Position numbers and translations under genes: made by a program. Under the pieces are notes generated by a model. It searched no databases, was not told the DNA's origin, and was given only the letters and a program-made list of their open reading frames with translations. Positions 45,099 through 55,873 of a DNA stretch of 64,000 nucleotides are shown here, piece by piece. Numbering within the stretch: position 1 is the stretch's first letter; each line of letters starts with the position of its first letter. The DNA is taken from positions 1,302,001 to 1,366,000 of the forward strand of contig JAXQJY010000025.1 of the NCBI GenBank assembly GCA_037042185.1, given 5' to 3'. This stretch comes from Sordariomycetes sp. S80-01Y. Taxonomy: Eukaryota; Ascomycota; Sordariomycetes.

Positions 45099-47158
45099 AT
45101 GCCCAACTCCAAGCCAATACCAAAGAGGGCGAGCCGAGATCGCTCCAGCGGCCCATCCTCCCACTCAGACCTGCGGGCTCAGTTCTCCAATTCGTTCCGC
45201 TCTTCCTCGCCTCTGGCAGACGCCTACCTCGCCGAGGATATTGCCAACTGCTCCGACTCGGACTCGGTCATTGAAAATCAGTCCGAAGCCGACCACCACC
45301 TTGATGAACACGCTTTCCGTTACCGCCGAGCCAGTGGCGTGGCCTATGGCGGCACCCGGCCGGTTCTCAACAACCAAACCGCCGAGGCTCCAGACATGAG
45401 TCCGCTTGAGAGGAAACAGTCGAGGGATGCGGAGAGAAGCTTGCTGAGGGACAACCATGTGCTGCCGCCCAAGCACCGGGAAAGGAAGCCGGCAAACACT
45501 CTGGCAGCGAGGATGTATCGAAAGCTATTCAGCACCAAGATCCCAGAGGACGAGGAACGACCCTCCATCAACGTCGAGCCGCCATCTGAAACCTCTCCTC
45601 TGTTACCAGACAGTGACCGTGCTTCGACTGTGTCCACGGCCGAGGACGAGGCTCTGTTGGATCAGCAGTGGGAGGAGGCTGTTCTGGAGGGTCGCATCCG
45701 GACCACCTGGCAGCGAGAGACCAAGACCCTCGTCCAGTACTCCATCCCTTTGACGGCCACATTCTTCCTTCAGTACTCCATCAACGTGGCAAGCATCTTC
45801 GCCGTGGGCCGGATCGGCAAGGCAGAGCTCGGTGCTGTGTCGCTGGCCAACATGTCTGCCGCCATCACCTGCCTCGCCCCTTTCCAGGGACTGGCCACCT
45901 CTCTGGACACGCTCTGCGCCCAGGCCTACGGGTCGGGACATAAGCATCTCGTGGGCATCCAGTTCCAGCGCATGACCTTCTTCCTCTTCACCCTCATGGT
46001 GCCCGTCGCAGTCCTTTGGTGGTTCGCCCCGGCCATCCTCATGAAGATCATCCCCGAGCCGGAAAGCGCCGTCCTCGCGGGCCAGTACCTGCAGGTCATG
46101 ATCTTCAGCATCCCGGGCTTGATCCTCTTCGAGACGGGGAAGCGCTTCACCCAGGCGCAGGGTCTCTTCCGCGCGACCACGTACGTCCTCGTCATCGTCG
46201 CCCCCCTCAACATCTTGTTCCTCTACCTCTTCGTCTGGCGCTTCGGCTGGGGCTTCCTCGGCGCCCCCGCCGCGGTGGCTGTGTCGGACAACCTGCTCCC
46301 GCTGCTCCTGTTCCTGTACGTTAAGTTCGTAGACGGGTACCAGTGCTGGGGCGGCTTCAGCAAGCGGGCCTTCGCGAACTGGTGGGCCATGATCAGGCTG
46401 GCGCTGCCGGGCATGATCATGGTCGAGGCGGAGTGGATGTCCTTCGAGATCATGACCTTGCTGGCCAGTCGATTCGGTGCGGAGCACCTTGCCGCCCAGA
46501 GCGCGCTGGTCACGCTGGCCACCATCTCGTATCAGATCCCCTTCCCGGTATCCATCGCGGCCTCAACTCGGATCGCCAACCTCATCGGCGCTGGGCTGGT
46601 GGATGCCTCAAAGACAGCGGCCAAAGTCGTAAGCGGCGCCCCTCTCCCTTGCCCTAGCTTTGTCCCCTTCCGAAACTAACGCGCCTAGGCCTTTATCATG
46701 TTCTGCTGCATCGGCGTCTTCAACCTGACAATGTTCACGACCCTCCGCTTCCACCTGCCCCTGCTCTTCACCAAGGACCCGGACGTCGCCGCCATCGTAG
46801 CCCGCGTGCTGCCCGTCGTCGCCCTCATGCAGGTCTTTGACGGCCTCTGCGGCGGCGCGCACGGGCTGCTGAGGGGCGTCGGGCGCCAGAGCATCGGCGG
46901 CCCGGCGAATCTGTTCGCGCACTGGGTGGTGAGCCTGCCCATCAGCTTGGGCCTGGCCTTTGGCGCGGACTGGAAGCTGGAGGGGCTGTGGAGTGGCATC
47001 ACCATCGGTTTGATCGTGTAGGTGGTCCAGTGAAGCCCTTGTCTTGCGATTGAGTTGCTAATGATTTCAGTTGCGCCCTTATTGAATACGGCTATCTGCT
47101 CAGGACGAACTGGCATGCTGCCGCCGCGGAAGCCCAGAGCCGCAACGAGGCTGGATGA
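45099..47158 (+). CDS. MATE-family multidrug/metabolite efflux transporter
   Basis: A cation-coupled antiporter of the MATE family (fungal Erc1/YDR338C type), membrane-located. I infer three exons: 45099-46628, 46689-47017 and 47071-47158 (introns 60 and 53 nt, CTAAC and CTAAT branches), giving 648 aa. The first 190 residues are hydrophilic and Ser/Glu/Arg-rich, typical of fungal members. Twelve hydrophobic helices follow, beginning YSIPLTATFFLQYSINVASI. Family signatures include LATSLDTLCAQAYGSG and the second-half counterpart with AASTRIANLIGAGL. The last exon (29 residues) is needed for helix 12, ALIEYGYLLRTNWHAAAAEA. The neighbour downstream is ARP9, tail to tail. Substrate is unknown; no biosynthetic genes lie beside it. 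Confidence 0.94.
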
Positions 47159-47574
47159 ACGGCCTCAAGCATCGGCCAATCGAGTGGGAACTCATTGCGA
47201 AAAGGGAGCGAAATCAACTCAGCTCAAAGATTTAGAATTCAATACTATTGATTTTTCGACGTTTTCTTGGGGCGTATGTGCCAGGCACAGGGTGAAGAAA
47301 TGCATCATAGACGTGCTACGAAGTGCTCAGGAGACCAGCTCAGCTCGCAGCTGCAGCATGATGTGAGTATGCTCGTCTCATTGTTTCTACAAAATGTGTC
47401 CTACATCAGCGGTTGGTAAGCATCCGCAGACGGTGATCAGGCTTCCGTGCCCTGCATCCTGCATCTCCCTCCTTCAAGTCTCGCGAGACTAAAGCAATCA
47501 GCACCAATATACCCCTTTCCCTAGTTTTCCGTAAACTCCGAAAGTAAGAACCCAAGCTCAAAGCGCATCCACCT
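47159..47574. other. Convergent 3' spacer MATE/ARP9
   Basis: 416 bp between stop codons, AT-rich near 47230-47270, presumably both 3' UTRs. Nothing else is recognised. Confidence 0.45.
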
Positions 47575-49843
47575 CTAACCTAGCATGGAGTGGTTGCGGA
47601 TACCCTTGGGACCGAGCTCGCTAATGAGGTACTCTTGTCAGTCGTGCGTCCGCTGCGCGAAAATTGGGGTTAAGCTTACTTGTAGTCAACACGACTCAGA
47701 CTCGCCAGCCTCTGGGCCTCCACGCTCTGGGCATCCATGTTTGAATGCACGCAGAATACTATTCTCGCCGCAACCTGGGCGCCCAGGAACATGGCCTCCT
47801 CGAATCCATTCCTCGTCCACTCCTGCAGATACGTAGGCAGGTTGACCAATTTAATGCTTGTAGGAGTCTGGCTGTGGAAGTGGTGAGTAGGACCGCCAGT
47901 CTCTGAGCCAGCGCCCGGTGTGCCCACTGCCGTAGCTCCGCCAGCCACGCCGAGCTGGTTGGCTGTTGTGGCGGCCTGGAGTAGGGGGTTGACGCCCGAA
48001 GTGAGTTGGTGAGGCGCGCCGTTGAAGGAGCCCGTCGGGGTCTGACTCCCTGTTCCCGTGGGCGTCGCCATGTTGGAGGGTAGTTCGGATGTGAACATTG
48101 TCGCCGTGCTAGGTGAGACTAGGTGACGCGAATTGAGAGTCTGGAGAATGTTCTCCTTCAACCCGTGCAGACGCGCACCGTTGCCGACGAAGACTAGGTT
48201 CTCCCAGCATGTAGGACGCATGTACATGTCCTCAACACCTTGAATGGTCTTGTAGATGGTTGTGACGATCCGGTCAATCTCAGCGCGGTCAGCAAATGTG
48301 AAACGCTCAAGCCCAACTTCGATGTCGCGACGGATGCGCTTGGGTCGGTATTCGGGGGTATCGGCTGGTTTTGTGGAGTCTTCGGGCTTTGGCTCATCTG
48401 TTGATGGCTGGGCTTCAGCAGGTTTGCTCTCTGCTTCAGGCTTCGGCTCCGAGGGTGTCTCCTTTGTCTGCTCCTCAGGCGCAGTTTCGGGCTTGACTTC
48501 AGCTTCGCCCTCCTTTTTCTCCTCGGCTGGCTTTGCCTCGCCCTCAGCAGCAGCTTCTGCGGGTCTACCATCCGTTGTGGCGGCCCCGTCATCCTTCTTC
48601 TCCGAGGGGGCATCTGTGTCCATCGCGTCCCCGACTGAAGCAGGGTTCTCAACGCTCCCCTCAGTCACCGCAGGTGCGGCGGGCTCAGCCTCGCGCTGTT
48701 TCGGGACCTCCTCCTGTACAACCTCCTCAAACATAAAGTGGTTGTGCGACCTCTTCGAATTTGGTAGCCTCGCCGCCTTCTGCGCCGCAGTCTCAGGCTC
48801 CTTGGGCTTTCGTCCCGGCTTGCCCTTCTCTTTCTCCTTTTTGGCGAGGAACTCCTTGGTCTGCCCGCTGGTGACGATGCTAGCGACATCCAGGACTCCG
48901 TCGTCGTTCACCTCGCCGTTTTCACCGTTTTCGCCGTCAGTTTCGGCAGGCTTAGGTGCGGCGGCGGCTGCGGCGGCGGCAGCGTCTTCTGCAGCAACGG
49001 CGGCATCGGGGGCGGTCTCGGCGGTCGCTGAGGCTCCTTGCGTGTCTTCCACTGGTATCTCCACGAGTCCCTCCTCGGATGCGGAGTATGGAAGAACCTC
49101 GCAGATGGCACTCCTCTTCAGTTGCTCAGCCATGTCCTTCGAGAAGCCTTTGGCCTTGAGCAATTCCAAGAGCTTCCTCGTGAACACCTCTCCACCACTG
49201 ATCTGCCTCCCTGGGCCCGACGCTCCCACATCTAGGTGGTTCACCACGCGACCATCGTGAATAGCTGTGACATCGACCTTCTCGTAGCCAATGTCCACGA
49301 CCGTCATGTTCTGATTCTTGAGGCCATACTGCGTCGCGACGGCGCTATGAATCAGACACAGAGCTGGTGTGCGTGTCTTTTCGAAGATGTACTGCGCAAT
49401 AGCTTCGCAGTCGGGGCGCGTCCATTGCGGCGATGCCATGAGCATGATTGGAGTGTTGTGGTAGGTCGTCGTCAACATGCTGTGTACATGATCGAGAAAG
49501 GCGAGGAAGGCTTCCATGTTGACAATGCGTCCGCCTAAAACCTTTGTTAGCATCAACCGGCGCTGGGTTACCCAATACAGGACCGCTTACCCTCAATTGG
49601 CCTGATAGCGCCCTCGTCGCTGTCAACATCTTCCACCCACTCCTCTGTTTCAACCCCATCCACGATCCTCTTGCGCTGGTATGTGTAGTATGGCCGCCAC
49701 TCATCCCCGTCCTTGAACATCCTCGTAGGGAACCGGTGCACTGGCGGGGTCAACTCATTGCAACCCAACTGCGCCATCGTGGTGCAGCTTCCCGGGCAGA
49801 TAATGAGGATCTGCTCCTCGCGCCACTTGCCCGAGGACGACAT
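47575..49843 (-). CDS. ARP9: Actin-related protein Arp9, SWI/SNF-RSC chromatin remodelling subunit
   Basis: Arp9 sits on the HSA helix of the remodeller ATPase in SWI/SNF and RSC. I infer three exons: 49843-49591, 49534-47680 and 47620-47575 (introns 56 and 59 nt), giving 717 aa. The actin fold starts with ILIICPGSCTTMAQLG; nucleotide-binding blocks are VVDIGYEKVDVTAIHDG and LVFVGNGARLHGLKENI. A large disordered Ala/Glu/Lys/Pro insertion (about residues 290-490) with PGRKPKEPE interrupts the fold, as in filamentous-fungal Arp9. An unspliced reading stops at VDYK. The 59-nt intron with acceptor at 47621 adds NELGPKGIRNHSMLG, the actin-like C-terminus. The ATG used is the first in frame, but 97 open codons precede it (see findings). 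It converges on the MATE gene. Confidence 0.9.
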
Positions 49844-50134
49844 GTTCGCAACGTCGCCAGCCGGAGGCGCTTTATCTTTGTCTGCGTCTTTCGATCTAGG
49901 ACCAGGTCTCTTTCTAAGTCGAGATCTGGTATAGTTCGCGCTGGGCGAGTGAGAGGCGTTGGTGGGTGCGACGGACGGGTTCGCTTCGGGGAGCTTCGTT
50001 GACAGGGCGCGTTTCTCGGGCGTTTTGCGCGAAGGGACGACGGGTGCGGCGAGCTGCGCTCTGTCGACGAAATGCTGTGGCGGGCGGTAGCGTGTGGCTT
50101 GCGCGTGGGCTTGGCCAGGTGTGGCGCCGTGCCG
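49844..50134 (-). other. ATG-less open stretch between the unknown gene's stop and ARP9
   Basis: 291 bp, 97 codons with no stop in the ARP9 frame, directly continuing the frame of the upstream gene after its TAG. The translation is basic and Pro/Ser-rich with a coding-like look (for example RKTPEKRALSTKLPEANPS). It is either 5' UTR, a missed N-terminal ARP9 exon, or a readthrough tail. Confidence 0.5.
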
Positions 50135-52391
50135 CTAGTGCGACTCCACGTGACCTCCCTGGTTGTCAACAACAGGGGCCGGAGGACCCTGGTTGGGCAT
50201 GAAAACAGGTTGAGCAGCGGCTGTGTGAATCATTTGTCGAGGGAAGTACTGTCCATTTTGACTGCCCATCCATTGATACAATGGTCGCATGGGAAGGTTC
50301 CTTGATGCTACGCCATATCGCGGCGCAACATCCATCATCGTGACTTGGTGGCCCCATGGCTGATTAGTGGCAGGCCATCCTACATGGGCTGAGTCATTCA
50401 CAGTGTACTGAGCTTGTGGCATTTGCGGGCCCTGCATGAAGTTTCTGGGCTGCCCATCTGACAAAACCCCGGACCTTTGAGCACCTTGTAGAGGGTTTGC
50501 AGCAAACTGGAAGTAGCTTGGATGCGGAGGTTGGGCGCCCTGATACTGCTGTAAGTAGTTTTGGCCCTGTACAGAATTGATGTCTAAAAATGGTGTAGGT
50601 TGGATTGCCGCATGCATGGGTTGAGTGGCCGTGAACGTGTTGCGGAAGCCAGTCGCGTGAGTAGTCTCCCTCCCCGTATGATGATGAAACGGCGGCGGAA
50701 ATGCTGGAAGAGGTCCTGGAGTAGGAGCACCATACTGCTGCACAGCTGGTGTCGTCGGCCGGTTTCCCGCATTGAGCCCCGGCGGAACAGGTGGCACAAC
50801 ATTTACCCCTCCTCCTAGAAGACTTCCATAGCTTACAGGCTCTGTAACCCGATGGAATGGAGGGAGGGTTGAAAGCCTGGCGTTTGCTTCGGCCACCTTC
50901 TCCCGCATAGACGCGGGAAGGTTGACCGGCCCAAGGAGGGAACTTGTAGGACAGTGACTGTCATCGTTGTATCGCGCAACGGGGGATCCATCCGAGGAGA
51001 CCGTACTCGAGGTATGTAGAAAGTTCCTATTGCGAGATTCATCAAAATGCTCTGCGTCTTTCTGAGGAGGGACATGGGGCGTAGCCTGAAGTTGGGGGGC
51101 GACTTCGTCTCTGTTGTGGGCTGGTCCACGCACTGCTTCTCGGCGGGGATTGCGACGGGGTTGGACTACACCGGCACCTTTGTTCTCGTTCCGGGCTGTA
51201 CCAGATGTTAGATTCGGGGTCTGAAACTCGCCAGACGTTGCCTCCGCGGCTGAGTGAGTCGGAGCTACCTGACTGCTCGGCTGAGTTTGTTCATTAGGGG
51301 CTGGGACGGCGGCCTGCAACCCTATTCCAACGTGCTTCTCGGCGTCGGAAAGTTCGGGACTTGGAATTGGTCCAGAATACGGTCCAGTTTTATGAGTGTT
51401 CATCGTGTCATGGGACTGGCTCCGATCTCTATTAGGTGCCGGCGACCCCTGAGGAGGCGAGTCGAGGCTCTCCAGCTTCTCTTCAGCCGCGATAGCGTCG
51501 TAAACCCTCGTCTGATCGAGGCCCTTTTCGTTATCTTCTTCTGAAGTTGACTTATGGAATAAGCTCTTTACTCCGTGAAGGATGTTCATATGATGGCTCC
51601 TGAATTCAACGGGGTCATTGGTTGGCTCAAAGATGGTAGCTAACTGCCCCGTGTAAGGGTTGATGCCTGGGATCCGGTGAGAATCTCGATAGAAGTTGAG
51701 CAAAGCCTTGACGCTCAGCCCTGGGAATGGTGAAGGTTGATTTGGAATAGCAGGATGGCATAGAGGAGAAGGATCCTCGTCGGAGGAGTCGACGTCGTCT
51801 TGAGGGTGGAAATCCCCTATAGTGCCTACAGAACGGTCTCAAATCTGGTTAGTACTCGTCGCAGGTACTGGATTGCTCATCGTGGGACTCACCGTACCCT
51901 TCTGGGAAATCCCCCTGACCTTCAAGTGAAGCAGGGTCTCCTTGAGCTCGTCTCGTTTGATAGCACGGCAAAGTCTCTTCACAGGCGAGAAGCTGTTGCT
52001 CTCCGAGTGAAAGAGGCTGTGGATGGGATGGCCTCTCCTCCCGAGGAGCAATTCCGGCGGCTGCGGTCCTCGCAGCTTGAAAGGCCTGCACGCCAACAAG
52101 ATACTGCTGAACTGTATAGTTGACTGGCTGAGGCACGTGAGTGGGCTGCTTCTGATGTCTTCGCTTGTGACGGCTCTCTTCGTTCTTTTGTGTTTTGAGC
52201 GCGGCAGGAGTAGGGCCTGCCGATTCGTGCGCGGGAGGTGAAGGAACTGACGCGCGCGTCAGGCCATGCTCTTGTTTGGTCAGAGTTTTGCTGCTATCAC
52301 AAAGTCCGCTAGGCGTTTGTGATGTGTTTGTGGGCGCTTGAGCGGTGGTCAGCCCCTGGATGCGGGCTCGACGCTGGCCGCGAGTCTGCAT
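50135..52391 (-). CDS. Unknown Pro/Gln-rich fungal protein
   Basis: I do not recognise this gene. Two exons, 52391-51893 and 51825-50135 (67-nt intron, GTGAGT donor, ACTAAC branch), give 729 aa. Splicing at that donor joins PEGYG to TIGDFHPQDDVD in phase. The most conserved-looking part is about residues 165-260: an acidic DSSDEDPSP patch, then VKALLNFYRDSHRIPGINPY and an FEPTNDPVEFRSHHMN segment, which read as structured helices. The N-terminal 100 residues are basic (TRGQRRARIQG; RHKRRHQKQ), suggesting nuclear location. The C-terminal 400 residues are Pro/Gln/Asn-rich and disordered. No signal peptide or membrane helix is seen. It lies upstream of ARP9 on the same strand, 291 bp away and in the same frame. 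Confidence 0.82.
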
Positions 52392-53103
52392 ACTGGACCA
52401 CTGTCACAAGTAGCAAAGAAGGGCAGGTGCATGTCAAAGAAGACAGAGATGTGGACGCTCTTCATGGTGAAGGGTGATACATAAGGTGAATTCAATGTGA
52501 GAACCCGTCGCTAGGCAGTGTAGGGGGCCCCATAACCGCCCACCGCCTGGTACTAGTCACGCAACAGCTACTGCCGCCCCCTCACTGCATGTCAAAGCCC
52601 TGTGGGATTTCGTACCAAGCACAGATCAGATGAATAGACAAATTGTCATAGAATTACGTAGCATCCTCACGATGCTTCTGTAGAGAGAGCCCATCTCATC
52701 CCGCCACGTCGGTGTCGCTATCAAAACAAACCCCTCTTGGCTTAATCCTGTCCCGTCTTATCATGTCCTGTATCCTGCCACCCAATAACATTCCTGTCCT
52801 TCCCATCAGGCCGTGGTTTGTAAATACGATAGCCATACCGCGTCAACATGCGCCTGCCCAGCCACCCGTCATTCACGCAGCCGACAGCTGCGGACAGGTG
52901 TCGGCTTGAAAACATTGTCCGCCTAAACGCCTTTTGTCCCGGATCGTACATGTGATGGGGTGATCCCAGCCCGTTCGCAAGGCTATGTTCATAGAAAGCG
53001 CCTGTAGTGTATCGACAAGCAGTGAGTATTACATCGTGTTGTTGTGTCGAAGTGCTTTTGTTTGTGAAGATAATAGGTGAGTCATTACGTCGTGTTTGTG
53101 AAA
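52392..53103. other. Spacer between the unknown gene and the SYLF gene
   Basis: 712 bp on which the unknown gene's promoter and the SYLF gene's 3' UTR must lie. Short frames only; no further feature is supported. Confidence 0.45.
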
Positions 53104-55873
53104 TCATGCATGAACAGTTGCAGGGGCGGCAGTCTCCGTCTTGGAGTCGTCCTTGTCTTCGGTCGTCTCCTGATCAGGGACTTTCTCGATGTCCTTCGCC
53201 GACTTGGTGGGCGTGGCATCAAAGTCCTCCTCGTCCCCTGAAAAGTGGCGCTCGGATGTCGGAGGAGTGGTATAAGATGAATTTTCAAAGCTTGAGCGAG
53301 TGTCTGTCGCTCCCGTGTCAATGGACGCGCGAGCATTTTCGCGAGCCTCGGTAGTGTCGTCCGCTGGAGGCGTAACAATGAAATTAGCTTCCTCCTTGGG
53401 GGCCGGAGCGGGCGTTGCAGGCTCCTCGACCTGGGCAGCAGGCGTCTCGACCTGGGCAGCAGGCGCCTCGACCTGGGCAGCAGGCGCCTCGACCTGGGCA
53501 ACAGCCTCCTGCTTTGAAGTCCGCTTGGGAGACCTGGTAGGAATCTCAATCTCCGAGTCAGAGGGCTCCCCGGTCTGCTCATCCTCGAGAAGGGAGGTCT
53601 CGGTGCTCTTAGCATCCTCGACCTCAGGCTGTGCGTCTTTGAACTCCTCAGAATGGCGGGGGGAGGCAGGCTCCACGATTTCAGGGATTTCGGTCTCTTG
53701 GATTCCGCTAACCTCTTCTTCATCAGAGTCGTCGGGCAAAGGTGTTTGCGCCGCAATATCCAGGATACTTGGAGTCGTCGTCTTGCTCAGCGCGGAAGTG
53801 GGCCTAGAATCCACTTCAGCGTTGAGCTCGGAGTCACTGAACTCGTGTCGAAGAGGACTGCTGGCAGAAATAGCATCGACGCTGATGTCGCTGCGGCTCT
53901 GCAGCGAGGCACGCGCCGGGTTGCGAGCAGGCAAAGGTGGCGGTATCCGCTTGGGAATGGTTACCATGTTACCGCGTGCGTGGATCATGCGAGAAGCCAC
54001 AGCCTGTGTGCTTCGCTGTTGAACGGCGGCCACCTCGAATACGACGGGCTCCTCGTCGCTCATGTCGTCCGCATCGTCTGCGTTGTCGTCAGAAGAGTCA
54101 TTATCGCTAGACGGCACCTTGTCCTCCTCGTCCTCATAGAAACTGGATGTCTTGGACCTCCTGTCTACTTCGGCTTCTCGACGCGGCACAACGAGCTTAG
54201 CCTCATCCTCCCCGCCCTTTTGCGTCTCGTGCTTTTGTGGTGTAGCGCTTGTGACATTGACAGCACTTGACGGTTCTTCGTCAAGCTCTGGCGGAGGGCT
54301 GCTGAGGTGCTCCAGTGGTGTGGTGTCGACCGCTGTGTAGTCTATTTCCTCGTCTTCGTCGTCCTTCTTCGCCTCCTTCCTCTTCTCGAAAGACGATCTT
54401 TGGTGGCCGTCCTCACTCCGACCGGGGCTGGGGCTTGTCTGAGGAGTATTGGCTGTGTCGGTCTGAGTGTGAGCGTCCGTCATGGTGCTCTTCACTGTGC
54501 GGTTCGACATAACACTTTCGCGGTTGCTCTTCGACACAAAGGTCTGTCCACTCTGGCGGAAGTTCCTCGATGATGTTGCGCTGATCGGCCGAGCGTGGAA
54601 GTCAAGCTGACTGCTAGTCGGGCGCAACCGCGTGCCTGCCTCCCTTATTTCCATACCAGCCATCTCCAGGGCCAGCACACCAAATGGGTCCGGGTCGTGG
54701 GCTTGCGGCATCCCGAAGGCGCTGCGAGGCGATTGCGGCGTGGCGTTCGGTGAAGCAATGTTGGCGTCTCCCGGGGCGGGCTCGATGGCAACCTTGCCTA
54801 CTACTGACGGGTCGAAGTCAGTCCTACCTTCTGCCAGCTTGATGACCTCCGACAAGGGTCGGGTCTCGTCGACGTGTCGCGACACGTTTCCGGAGAGAAT
54901 GTCCATCTGCGACACGGCGCCTTCGTAGAAACGTTCATTTTCGTTGGCTCGTTCCGTCAGGATGCACCCATTCATGTTGACCATTTGCTCCTGTCCCCTT
55001 GACTTGATGTAGGTGAGAACTGTGCTGCCCAAGTCTTTCAGGTTGATCTCCGTTTCGGACTCCGGTAGATCCAGGGGAACCAGTGGCCCGCTTGACAGGC
55101 CGACATCCTCGCCGAGCACAACGCGCGATCGGGTGATGGATTCGAGGGCTTCGTGCGTGTTGACGACCAGGACGCAATCGTATACATCAACGCCAATTAT
55201 GAAGCTGAGACTCGGAGTGTGTAGCATGATGCCTGAGGGAGGTGACCATGTGCCGTCTGACTTCCTAGCAATGAGGATACCGGAGCCGCCGGAACCTGTC
55301 ATCCACAAGCCATTGCGCATGCAAGTGAAGACAGCAATGCCGGCGGCATTTTGTATGATTCGTTTCGGGATCTTCTTGGGCACTCGGATTGGGGTCTTGG
55401 GCTCGTCGGAGGCGGAAGGCGTGGTAGGGTTGTGCATCGCAGCAAGGTAGCCGTCAGCTGCAGGCCATTAGCAACGTTCGCAAACGCGTTGTGCTCGAGG
55501 GCGACATACCACAGAAGGACTTGATTATCCTGGCAGACTTATCGCACTCATGGTCGAGGGTGGCGGGCCAAAAGGCCTCGCGCTGGACTCGGCCAGACGC
55601 ATTGACAAGGCTGGCCGTGTTGCTAACCCTACGGTTGGCCTGGTTGACGTTGATCTTGGAGAGATTATTGAAAACAGAGGCTCTCGAGCTGCTCGCACTC
55701 GACCGATTGGACCAGCCAAAGAAGCCAGTGCCAGCGCTGGCGGCCCTGGCCGTGTGACTCGGGGGGTTGGCGCTGGGATTCGAGTTGGCGCCGAGGGAGC
55801 TGGTGGAGGTGTTGTTGGTGTTGCTGGAGGTCCTCTTGTCCCAGGAGGGCAGAAACGCAGAGACGCGCTGCAT
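53104..55873 (-). CDS. SYLF-domain protein (Ysc84/SH3YL1-like) with long disordered tail
   Basis: SYLF domains bind phosphoinositides and, in yeast Ysc84 and Lsb3, actin at endocytic patches. I infer two exons, 55873-55510 and 55457-53104 (52-nt intron, CTAAT branch), giving 905 aa. The ATG at 55873 is the first usable one. The SYLF domain occupies about residues 96-295 (ECDKSARIIKSFC, then NAAGIAVFTCMRNGLWMTGS, GSGILIARKSDGTWSPPSG and FIIGVDVYDCVLVVNT). Unlike Ysc84 there is no SH3 domain. Instead some 600 residues are disordered and Ser/Glu/Pro-rich, with a run of seven-residue VEAPAAQ repeats near residue 810. A membrane-trafficking or actin-linked role is inferred from the domain; the partner is unknown. 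Confidence 0.89.
53425..53508 (-). repeat. 21-bp tandem repeat in the SYLF gene
   Basis: Three near-identical 21-bp units (53425-53445, 53446-53466, 53467-53487) and a diverged fourth (to 53508) encode VETPAAQ/VEAPAAQ heptads. Units 2 and 3 are identical at DNA level, implying recent expansion. Confidence 0.9.

Noticed and set aside
45603-46487. 294-codon minus-strand frame opposite the MATE gene
   Set aside because: It is the shadow of the GC-rich third positions of the transporter exon; it is Glu/Arg-rich without motifs, while the plus strand has clear transmembrane helices.
36201-47158. Possible secondary-metabolite cluster (phospholipase, MATE pump, nearby zinc-finger regulator)
   Set aside because: No polyketide, peptide-synthetase, terpene or tailoring enzymes are present; neighbours are housekeeping genes.
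48256-49260. 334-codon plus-strand frame opposite ARP9
   Set aside because: Ser/Ala/Gly/Phe-rich shadow of the Ala/Glu-rich Arp9 insertion; no independent start context or motif.
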